Source: Bacteroidota bacterium
Lineage (GTDB): Bacteria; Bacteroidota; Bacteroidia; Bacteroidales; Prolixibacteraceae
Direction of reading: 5' to 3'
Assembly (NCBI GenBank): GCA_030684645.1
Contig: JAUXUF010000192.1
Location: 1 to 35,915, forward strand
DNA: 35,915 nucleotides
The notes under the pieces were generated by a model, which saw only the letters and a list, made by a program, of their open reading frames with translations, did not search any database and was not told the DNA's origin. The stretch's first letter is position 1; each line of letters starts with the position of its first letter. The translations under genes and the position numbers were made by a program. This document shows positions 25,727 through 32,695 of the stretch, piece after piece.

Positions 25727-26545
25727 ATGGAAACAAAATCGATTCATCAATTGAGAGACAGAAAGTGGATCATCGGAATGGTTCATGTGGGTGCATTGCC
25801 TGGAACACCAATGCATTCAAAGCCATTTCAAACTATTATACAACAAGCGGTTGAAGAAGCATTGTTGCTGCAGGATGCTGGTGTCGATGCCATTCTGATC
25901 GAAAATATGCACGATGTACCATACCTGAAAGAAACGGTCGGTCCGGAAATTGTGGCCTGTATGACTGTTGTTTCAGTTGAATTGCGCAGAAGGATTCATC
26001 TCCCGATTGGTATTCAGATTCTGGCCGCGGCGAACCTGCAGGCGCTGGCTGTTGCACAGTCTGCTAACCTGGATTTTATCCGGGCTGAAGGATTTATTTT
26101 TGCACATGTAGCCGACGAAGGGTACCTGGAAAGTTGTGCCGGCGAGCTATTGAGATATCGGAAAATGTTAGGGGCTGAACACATCCTTATTTTTACCGAT
26201 GTTCAGAAAAAGCATTCATCACACGCCATTACTTCAGACCTTAGTCTTAAAGATCATGTTGAAACAGCGGCATATTTCAGGAGCGACGGGGTCATCATTA
26301 CCGGAACCTCAACCGGAAAAGAAGCTTTGATTGAAGATGTGAGAATTGCCAGGCAAAATACCGATTTGCCTGTTCTGGTGGGCTCCGGAATAACTGCCGG
26401 AAATATCGAAAATTATTGGGATTTGGCTGATGCTTTCATTGTCGGTTCGTGGTTCAAACAAGAAGGAAATTGGGAAAAACCTGTTTCAGAAGAACGGGTA
26501 AAGGCATTTATGAATAAGGTGCAGGATTTGCGCACTAAGGAATAG
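25727..26545 (+). CDS. BtpA/SgcQ-family TIM-barrel protein
   Basis: The 272-residue protein has the BtpA-family N-terminus IIGMVHVGALPGTP, then DAILIENMHDVPY, a central SANLDFIRAEGFIFAHVADEG and the C-terminal barrel end LVGSGITAGNIENYWDLADAFIVGSWFK. This is a phosphate-binding TIM-barrel family that includes BtpA, linked to photosystem I in cyanobacteria, and SgcQ, linked to sugar metabolism. The true activity is unknown. It stands alone on the + strand between divergent DUF1080 and convergent frr. Confidence 0.88.
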   Translation: METKSIHQLRDRKWIIGMVHVGALPGTPMHSKPFQTIIQQAVEEALLLQDAGVDAILIENMHDVPYLKETVGPEIVACMTVVSVELRRRIHLPIGIQILAAANLQALAVAQSANLDFIRAEGFIFAHVADEGYLESCAGELLRYRKMLGAEHILIFTDVQKKHSSHAITSDLSLKDHVETAAYFRSDGVIITGTSTGKEALIEDVRIARQNTDLPVLVGSGITAGNIENYWDLADAFIVGSWFKQEGNWEKPVSEERVKAFMNKVQDLRTKE

Positions 26546-26602
26546 CCTGTAATTGATTTTCGATCTGGTTTTCAAGACTGTCGGATATAAATAGATCACC
26601 GC

Positions 26603-26638
26603 AAAAAAAATTGAGACGGCTTAAAAAAGCCGCCTCAA
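26603..26638 (-). terminator. Terminator after frr
   Basis: TTGAGACGGCTT (26611-26622) pairs with AAGCCGCCTCAA (26627-26638), one mismatch. On the - strand it is followed by eight T (26603-26610). It lies 51 bp after the frr stop and is directional, since no T-run follows on the + strand. Confidence 0.88.
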
Positions 26639-26689
26639 AGCCATGAAAACAATTAAACAATGTTCAGAAAACAGAAAACTAGAAACAAT

Positions 26690-27253
26690 TTATATCGTTA
26701 AAATCTCGTGATTTTTATCCTCGAGCATCTTATCTATTTTTTTACTGAAGTCATTGATCATACCCTGTACTTCATCTTCAGCATCTTTTTCAAGATCTTC
26801 AGAAAGGCCATCCTTTAAAAGTTTCTTCAAATTATCGTTGGCATCTTTCCGGGCACTTCGCAAACTAACTTTGGCAACTTCACCTTCTTTGTTAATCTGT
26901 TTCACCATATCTTTCCGGCGTTGTTCGGTCGGTGCAGGAACATTGATCCGGATAATTTCCCCGTTATTATCGGGGTTAAAACCTAAATTCGAATTAATGA
27001 TCGCCTTCTCAATCGGATGGATCATTGGTTTTTCCCATGGTTGGACAGCAATTGTCCGTGCATCGGGTGTACTGATATTTGATACCTGACTGATGGGAAC
27101 CATACTTCCGTAATAAAGAACTAAAACGGAGTCCAACATTCTTGGAGAAGCCTTTCCGGCGCGGAGGTGAACCAATTCTTTGTCAAGATGGTTAATCGCG
27201 TGTTCCATTCTCTCCTTACAAATATCAATGACCATTTGAACCTCTTCCTGCAT
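26690..27253 (-). CDS. frr: Ribosome recycling factor
   Basis: The 187-residue protein splits post-termination ribosomes with EF-G. It has the RRF features HLRAGKASPRMLD, SNISTPDARTIAVQPWEK, INVPAPTEQRRKDMVK and the C-terminal helix with DKMLEDKNHEILTI. It follows pyrH by 105 bp in the usual pyrH-frr order and ends in an intrinsic terminator. Confidence 0.98.
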   Translation of the reverse strand: MQEEVQMVIDICKERMEHAINHLDKELVHLRAGKASPRMLDSVLVLYYGSMVPISQVSNISTPDARTIAVQPWEKPMIHPIEKAIINSNLGFNPDNNGEIIRINVPAPTEQRRKDMVKQINKEGEVAKVSLRSARKDANDNLKKLLKDGLSEDLEKDAEDEVQGMINDFSKKIDKMLEDKNHEILTI

Positions 27254-27358
27254 ATGAACTAACTCTTTTGGTTGATTAAAAGTGCTGCAACAAATATAGA
27301 AAAAATTAAAGAAAATTAGAATATCTATTTTTTATTTAACCAAAAAAATCTAAATCGA

Positions 27359-28069
27359 TTAGCTATGAACGTATGTTCCAACATCTTGGCCTTCCAAAAC
27401 TTTTTTCAGATTTCCCTTTACGTCCATGTTAAAAACGATGATCGGCAAATTGTTTTCTTTACACATGGCTGTTGCCGTAAGGTCCATAACCTTTAAATCC
27501 AACCGGTGAACCTCGTCAAATGTGATACTTTCAAAACGGGTAGCAGTAGGATCTTTCTCCGGATCAGCAGAATAAACGCCATCAACACGTGTTCCTTTCA
27601 GCATGACATTGGCTTCGATTTCAATTCCCCGCAAGGATGAACCTGTATCGGTTGTAAAATATGGATTTCCGGTACCTGCCGAAAAAATCGCTACTTCACC
27701 TTGTTCCAGAACTTCCAGGGCCCTGTCTTTGGAGTAAAATTCACCGATTGGCTCCATCCGGATGGCGGTTAAAACACGCGACTTGCATCCTACGCTGTGA
27801 AGAGCAGAATTCAAAGCCAGGCTATTTATAACCGTTGCGAGCATTCCCATCTGGTCGCCTTTTACCCGGTCAAAGCCTTTGGTAGCGCCGCTCAATCCGC
27901 GGAAAATGTTTCCTCCGCCAATAACAATTCCAATCTGAACTCCCATGTCGGCAATTTCTTTAATTTGTTCAGCATAATCAGTCAGTCTTTGCTGATCAAT
28001 TCCATACTGTTGTGCACCCATCAATGATTCACCACTGAGTTTTAGCAGAATCCTTTTAAATTTTGGCAT
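27359..28069 (-). CDS. pyrH: Uridylate kinase
   Basis: PyrH phosphorylates UMP to UDP in pyrimidine synthesis. The 236-residue protein has the amino-acid-kinase motifs LLKLSGESLMG, IVIGGGNIFRG and FSAGTGNPYFTTDT, with VDGVYSADPEKDP near the C-terminal third. Length matches bacterial UMP kinases. It is first of the pyrH-frr unit on the - strand. Confidence 0.98.
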   Translation of the reverse strand: MPKFKRILLKLSGESLMGAQQYGIDQQRLTDYAEQIKEIADMGVQIGIVIGGGNIFRGLSGATKGFDRVKGDQMGMLATVINSLALNSALHSVGCKSRVLTAIRMEPIGEFYSKDRALEVLEQGEVAIFSAGTGNPYFTTDTGSSLRGIEIEANVMLKGTRVDGVYSADPEKDPTATRFESITFDEVHRLDLKVMDLTATAMCKENNLPIIVFNMDVKGNLKKVLEGQDVGTYVHS

Positions 28070-28433
28070 AGCGATAATTTTCAGTAAAAGTATATTAAAA
28101 GTTTTAAAGGAGGAGAAGATTCAAAAACTGAAAACAAAAAAAGTCAATCAACCATTTGATCAACTTTCCATTTGTGCATTTTAGTGTGGATTGGCATTCT
28201 CTGAATAATTGCATGAAAATAGTTTCTTGAAAATCATTTCAATCCTCAAACAAACGGTATTTTCCGGAACGACCAAAAAGCTGTTTAAACGGATTCATTT
28301 GCCATATAGAAAATACTTTCGTTTATCTTCTGCAAGCTGCATTTCATAGGGAATCAGAAAAAATGAACTAAAAAAAGCATCCGGAAACCCGAATGCTTTT
28401 TCAAAATCGCTTCAATAAATTTGTGGAATCCGC
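28070..28433. other. 364-bp intergenic region with one terminator
   Basis: Between the pyrH start and the stop of the ACP-like gene I see no open frame that looks like a gene. It contains the terminator at 28370-28401 and the upstream region of pyrH (a near-match TACTTTTA to the -7 box, - strand, at 28095-28102). Nothing else stands out. Confidence 0.6.
28370..28401 (-). terminator. Terminator after ACP-like gene
   Basis: A 13-bp stem with one mismatch (28372-28384 with 28389-28401) and an AAAC loop. On the - strand the T-rich arm runs into seven T. It lies 32 bp after the stop of the ACP-like gene. Confidence 0.85.
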
Positions 28434-28685
28434 TTACGAACATCCAATACAAGTTCTTCTGCTCACCATCTTCAAGGTGTCATTCACAAAAGACAAATCC
28501 AAAATTTCCTGATCTTCCAGTTTAATCTTAAAGAATCCTTCCAAATAATACACAAAAAGAGTCCAGTCAAGCTGATCAAAGTTTAAATCATCGTTAAATG
28601 AGGCGTCGGGTTTGATCCGCTCACGACGTACTCCTGTTTTCCTCAGCACCTTATAGAGGATTCGTTCAATTGTTTTGTTTTCCAT
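28434..28685 (-). CDS. Acyl-carrier-protein-like protein without the prosthetic serine
   Basis: The 83-residue product has the ACP four-helix pattern: helix 1 (IERILYKVLRKTGV), a loop with SFNDDLNFDQLDW, helix 2 (TLFVYYLEGFFKI) and DQEILDLSFVNDTLKMV. The position of the phosphopantetheine serine in the DSLD motif holds glutamine (DQLD, codon CAG), so this protein cannot carry a 4'-phosphopantetheine arm in the usual way. The C-terminal CIGC is also unusual for ACPs. It has a strong promoter and terminator and no enzyme neighbour. It may be a non-carrier scaffold or a regulatory ACP relative. Confidence 0.6.
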   Translation of the reverse strand: MENKTIERILYKVLRKTGVRRERIKPDASFNDDLNFDQLDWTLFVYYLEGFFKIKLEDQEILDLSFVNDTLKMVSRRTCIGCS

Positions 28686-28742
28686 AGTCTTCTGTTTTAA
28701 TTCTAAATTATTCCGGCTTTAAATAATTCAGAATGAACATTG

Positions 28743-28772
28743 CAAAGGTATGAAATAAACTATTCGAACAAA
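28743..28772 (-). promoter_or_regulatory. Promoter of the ACP-like gene
   Basis: On the - strand TTTG (28769-28772) is followed after exactly 18 nt by TACCTTTG (28743-28750). This is a near-perfect Bacteroidetes promoter and indicates active transcription of the downstream 83-codon gene, whose ATG is 57 bp away. Confidence 0.75.
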
Positions 28773-28956
28773 CGATCAATTAAGTCAAAAAATGAAATTG
28801 TTGAAATAAAAAGATACTGTACTCTTTTTATAGAAAGTCATTGAAACTCAATCATGCCGTATATCATTGTGATATAATACATTAAAAAATAAAATGCCTG
28901 GAAAATACAGAAGTAAATGATCTCACAGTAATTTAACCTTTGAATATCAGGACGGC

Positions 28957-29508
28957 TTAAAATAGGGTTTCGGCCCATTCACTCTTCAATAAACTGAAAA
29001 CTTCCAGATCAATATAGGTATGATTATGTCTTTCACCGTTTCTTTCAATCCCTTCCAGCGAAAAACCAAGGCGGCGAGGAATTGCCGAACTTTTTACATT
29101 TCCAATGCCGCAACGAATCTGAACGCGGTTCATTTCCATATTACGAAAAGCAAGATTGACCATCTTTCTGACTGCTGCTGTCGCAATTCCTTTCCCGGTC
29201 AACTTTTCAATTAGCCAATATCCAATCTCAATCTTATCGTTGATCCGGTCGATGTCTTTAAATCCGATTAAACCTGCGAATTCATACTTATACCAAATTA
29301 CATATACTTCGTCACGTTTGGATGACTGCTTTTCCAGAATTGATCGCACAAACCGATCGGTATCGCCTTTTTTATGAGTGAAATCTACAAACGGCAGCCA
29401 TTCTCGCAGGAATTTTCGATTCTGATCAATCGCATTGAATATGGATTCAATGTGCGAAAGATTCAATCGCTCTAAAAACTGATGATCATCGATGGTAAGT
29501 TTTTCCAT
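28957..29508 (-). CDS. GNAT-family N-acetyltransferase, RimJ/RimL type
   Basis: With the ATG at 29506-29508 (MEKLTIDD) the product has 183 residues; a TTG five codons upstream also opens the frame. The acetyl-CoA-binding segment reads LTGKGIATAAVRKMVNLAF, and RRLGFSLEG follows, as in RimJ/RimL acetyltransferases acting on ribosomal proteins or small amines. The substrate cannot be told from sequence. The gene stands alone and diverges from the cyclophilin pair. Confidence 0.85.
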   Translation of the reverse strand: MEKLTIDDHQFLERLNLSHIESIFNAIDQNRKFLREWLPFVDFTHKKGDTDRFVRSILEKQSSKRDEVYVIWYKYEFAGLIGFKDIDRINDKIEIGYWLIEKLTGKGIATAAVRKMVNLAFRNMEMNRVQIRCGIGNVKSSAIPRRLGFSLEGIERNGERHNHTYIDLEVFSLLKSEWAETLF

Positions 29509-29583
29509 GTCACAAATCTTCAAATCAAATAAATGCAGGCACGATTACGTTACTTCAGGCCAAAATACAACAAAAAACGGATT

Positions 29584-29613
29584 TTTGATCGCATTTCGAT
29601 TTGATTATCTTTG
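29584..29613 (+). promoter_or_regulatory. Promoter of the cyclophilin pair
   Basis: TTTG (29584-29587), 18-nt spacer, TATCTTTG (29606-29613), a good Bacteroidetes promoter. The start codon at 29688 implies a leader of about 65 nt. Confidence 0.7.
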
Positions 29614-29687
29614 CTTCAAACAGAACTGATTTTGCACAATTAAAGTGAAAACTATTCAAAACAAGAATATCTCATAAACAGAATCAA

Positions 29688-30506
29688 ATGAAGAAATTAG
29701 CAATGGTATTGGTATTTGCCAGCCTGTTTGTAAACCTATCTTGTGGAATCCCCGAAAAGAAAGGTGAAAGTAAAGTTCAAATCGAAACCGAATTCGGGAC
29801 TATTAAAATCAAACTTTACGACGAAACACCCCTTCACCGCGATAATTTCATCAAACTTACCCGTGATGGTTTTTATACCGATTTGCTTTTTCATCGGGTG
29901 ATCAAAGGATTTATGATTCAGGGAGGAGATCCGGATTCGAAAAATGCAGCGCCAGGCAAACAACTTGGAAGTGGTGACCTCGGATATACTATTCCGGCAG
30001 AAACCAATCCAAAATTCTTTCACCGGAAAGGTGTTTTAGCCGCAGCCCGCGAAGGAGATCAGACAAATCCGGAGAAACGATCCTCCGCCTCGCAGTTTTA
30101 CATTCTTCAGGGAAAAGTTTTCAGTCCGGGTGAACTGGATACACTGCAGACAAAACTGGAAGAAACACGTAAGCTAAACATGCTGCAAACCAGAATGAAA
30201 GCCATCGAACCGGAATTGAATAAACTGGGCGCTGAAGGAAAACAAGATGAAATGATGGCGCGTTTTAATGCTTTAAAAGCAGAAGTTTCTGCCGAAGCGG
30301 CGAAATTACCACCGCTCACATTTTCAGACGAACAACGAAAAGTTTACACCACGGTCGGAGGATATCCGTCATTGGATAATAACTATACCATTTTTGGTGA
30401 ATGTATTTCAGGACTAGAAGTCATTGACAAAATTGCCGAACAAGCTACCGATCGGTTTAACAGGCCACAGAAAGACATAAAATTCACAATTACACTGATA
30501 AAATAG
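29688..30506 (+). CDS. Cyclophilin-type peptidyl-prolyl isomerase, lipoprotein
   Basis: The 272-residue protein has a lipoprotein signal ending LFVNLSC. The cyclophilin domain shows FHRVIKGFMIQGGDP with the catalytic Arg and Gln, SASQFYI and YTIFGECISGLEVIDKI. An insertion of about 80 residues, mostly helical and charged, lies between SQFYILQGKVF and LTFSDEQRK, so the protein is longer than the usual 160-190 residue core. It should help fold proline-containing proteins at the membrane surface of the periplasm. It is paired with a second cyclophilin 16 bp downstream. Confidence 0.92.
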   Translation: MKKLAMVLVFASLFVNLSCGIPEKKGESKVQIETEFGTIKIKLYDETPLHRDNFIKLTRDGFYTDLLFHRVIKGFMIQGGDPDSKNAAPGKQLGSGDLGYTIPAETNPKFFHRKGVLAAAREGDQTNPEKRSSASQFYILQGKVFSPGELDTLQTKLEETRKLNMLQTRMKAIEPELNKLGAEGKQDEMMARFNALKAEVSAEAAKLPPLTFSDEQRKVYTTVGGYPSLDNNYTIFGECISGLEVIDKIAEQATDRFNRPQKDIKFTITLIK

Positions 30507-30522
30507 ATCCTTTTGACCAAAG

Positions 30523-31335
30523 ATGAAACGAATTCTATTAATATTAACAGGCCTCATTTTTCTAACTGGCTTACAGATTTCCGGACAAAATCGTATTGTT
30601 CAGGTTAAAACCAATTTCGGGACAATGAAATTCAGCTTGTATAATGAAACACCCAAACACCGTGATGCATTTATTCAACTGGCCAATGAAGGTTATTACG
30701 ATCAGACCCTTTTTTACCGGGTTGTTCCGGATTTCCTGATCCAGGGCGGGTCAAGATCATCGCGCAATGCAGCTCCCGGTGTGCGAATTGGATATGGCGA
30801 TCCGGATAAAACTGTCAATGACGAAATCCGGCCACAGTTTTTTCATAAGAAAGGCGCCTTGTGTGCTCCCCGCCAATCTGACGAAATTAATCCATACAAG
30901 CAATCCGATATTTCACAGTTTTTCATCATCAAAGGCAAAGTTTATACAAGCGGTGAGCTCGACACGCTGGAAATAGCAGTTAACCGGCCGATTCAGAATA
31001 AGATCACAGCCAGATACCTGACTCCGGAAATTAAAGAAACGCTGAAACGGCTAAAAGCAGAAAAAAAGGTAGCAGAGTTCAGGGTGATTGCGGATGAAGT
31101 TAGACGGCAGATTGATACCGATTTTTCACTTAATCCGGATAAACTGATTTTCAGCGAAGACCAGCGCAAAGCCTACACAACTATTGGCGGATATCCTGAC
31201 CTGGATGGAAAATATACCATTTTTGGTGAATGTATTTCAGGACTAGAAGTCATTGACAAAATTGCAACCTTAAAAACCGATGCAAACAATCGTCCGTTAA
31301 CGGATGTAAAAATGACGGTAACTATTCTTGAATAA
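30523..31335 (+). CDS. Cyclophilin-type peptidyl-prolyl isomerase, secreted paralogue
   Basis: The 270-residue protein has a signal peptide ending LQISGQ but no lipobox cysteine, so it is probably soluble in the periplasm, unlike its lipoprotein neighbour. The cyclophilin core has FYRVVPDFLIQGGSRS, SDISQFFI and the same YTIFGECISGLEVIDKI end, with a similar helical insertion. It is a tandem paralogue of the gene at 29688. A stretch of 53 bases is identical between the two, while most of the rest has diverged. pheS follows 116 bp later with its own promoter. Confidence 0.9.
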   Translation: MKRILLILTGLIFLTGLQISGQNRIVQVKTNFGTMKFSLYNETPKHRDAFIQLANEGYYDQTLFYRVVPDFLIQGGSRSSRNAAPGVRIGYGDPDKTVNDEIRPQFFHKKGALCAPRQSDEINPYKQSDISQFFIIKGKVYTSGELDTLEIAVNRPIQNKITARYLTPEIKETLKRLKAEKKVAEFRVIADEVRRQIDTDFSLNPDKLIFSEDQRKAYTTIGGYPDLDGKYTIFGECISGLEVIDKIATLKTDANNRPLTDVKMTVTILE

Positions 31336-31417
31336 ACCGATATCGGGCTAATAATCAGATAACCGTCAAATATATCAGGAATCCGGAAGATTTAATTCAC
31401 TTTAATTTCTGAATCAT

Positions 31418-31425
31418 TATCTTTG
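31418..31425 (+). promoter_or_regulatory. -7 box of pheS
   Basis: TATCTTTG matches TAnnTTTG and is identical to the -7 box of the cyclophilin pair. It lies 26 bp before the pheS ATG. A clear -33 TTTG is not seen. Confidence 0.5.
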
Positions 31426-31451
31426 CCGCTCAATTCTAGAACAGGAATCAG

Positions 31452-32471
31452 ATGTTAGACAAAATCAAGGCATTAAAGGCTGAAATTGAACAAGCTTCGG
31501 TTTCGGCCAAAGAAGAGGTTGAAGAGTTACGTATCAAATATATCAGCAAAAAAGGTCTGCTTGGACAGCTTTTTAATGAATTCAAAGACGTTCCGGCCGA
31601 GCTGAAGAAAGAAGTCGGACAAGCCATCAATGATCTGAAAGAGTTGGCGGTCAATAAAATCAACGAACTGAAAGATAGTTTTGAGGTTGGTGATCAGGGT
31701 GCATCTGATCTTGACCTAACCATGCCCGGGGAACCCATTCGCCTGGGAAGCCGTCATCCGTTATCGATTGTCAAAAACGAAATGATCGACATTTTTAGCC
31801 GGTTGGGCTTCACCATTGCAGAAGGACCCGAGATTGAAGATGACTGGCACGTATTTTCGGCATTGAATTTTCCTCCGGAACACCCGGCACGCGACATGCA
31901 GGACACGTTCTTCATCGAAAAGAATCCGGATGTCTTGCTTAGGACACACACTTCGAGTGTACAAATCCGTGTCATGGAAAAAACCCAGCCACCCATCCGT
32001 GCCATTTTCCCTGGGCGCGTATTTAGGAACGAAGCCATCTCGGCCCGATCACATTGTATTTTCCATCAGATTGAAGGTTTGTATGTGGACGAAAATGTAT
32101 CGTTTGCCGACCTGAAACAAACCTTACTGTATTTTGCCCGTGAACTTTTTGGCGAGAAAACACAAATACGCCTGCGTCCATCCTACTTCCCTTTTACTGA
32201 GCCGTCGGCCGAAATGGATGTGAGCTGCTCGATCTGTGGAGGTGATGGCTGCAACGTGTGCAAATATACCGGCTGGCTCGAAATTCTGGGCTGCGGAATG
32301 GTTGACCCGAATGTTCTGGAAGCCTGCAATATCGACAGTAAAAAATATACCGGCTTTGCCTTCGGAATGGGAATCGAACGAATTACCATGCTCAAATACG
32401 GCATCAAGGATATCCGCCATTTTTTCGAAAACGATGTCCGGTTCCTGAAGCAGTTTGAATCGGCGAATTAA
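31452..32471 (+). CDS. pheS: Phenylalanyl-tRNA synthetase alpha subunit
   Basis: The alpha chain carries the class II catalytic core of the alpha2beta2 enzyme. The 339-residue product has an N-terminal coiled-coil tRNA-binding arm (about 1-85), motif 1 around [14 protein letters not shown], motif 2 with [22 protein letters not shown] and motif 3 in [17 protein letters not shown]. The [18 protein letters not shown] stretch has four Cys of a metal-binding kind seen in some PheS. pheT is not beside it, so the beta subunit is encoded elsewhere, as is common in Bacteroidetes. Confidence 0.97.
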   Translation: MLDKIKALKAEIEQASVSAKEEVEELRIKYISKKGLLGQLFNEFKDVPAELKKEVGQAINDLKELAVNKINELKDSFEVGDQGASDLDLTMPGEPIRLGSRHPLSIVKNEMIDIFSRLGFTIAEGPEIEDDWHVFSALNFPPEHPARDMQDTFFIEKNPDVLLRTHTSSVQIRVMEKTQPPIRAIFPGRVFRNEAISARSHCIFHQIEGLYVDENVSFADLKQTLLYFARELFGEKTQIRLRPSYFPFTEPSAEMDVSCSICGGDGCNVCKYTGWLEILGCGMVDPNVLEACNIDSKKYTGFAFGMGIERITMLKYGIKDIRHFFENDVRFLKQFESAN

Positions 32472-32578
32472 GGAAGAACCATCAACCCAGCAGGTGATCA
32501 CTTTCACACATTACCCCCAAATAGACCGTTCCTACTGAACTGTAATTCAAGAGACCATCTCTACGGGATTAAATTTCA

Positions 32579-32667
32579 GAGCCGTAGGCTCGGTTCATGT
32601 TGTAAGGATGGACTTTAGTCCGTCCACATCGGACACCAACCGAACTAAGTGATAGCCGTTGGTTCGG
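32579..32667. repeat. REP-like palindromic element
   Basis: Three hairpins occur in 90 bp: GAGCC/GGCTC (32579-32583, 32587-32591); a 9-bp stem with one G-T pair (32606-32614, 32617-32625); and CCGAAC/GGTTCG-type arms (32640-32645, 32662-32667) that compete with CCAAC/GTTGG (32636-32640, 32658-32662). No coding potential. The kind resembles REP elements moved by RAYT (IS200-like) transposases in Bacteroidetes. It lies between pheS and the restriction-modification gene. Confidence 0.5.
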
Positions 32668-32695
32668 GACACACGCCAGGTATGTTTCTTTTCTA

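Noticed and set aside
26603-26638. Bidirectional terminator also serving the BtpA-like gene
   Set aside because: On the + strand the hairpin is followed by AAGCCATG, not a T-run.
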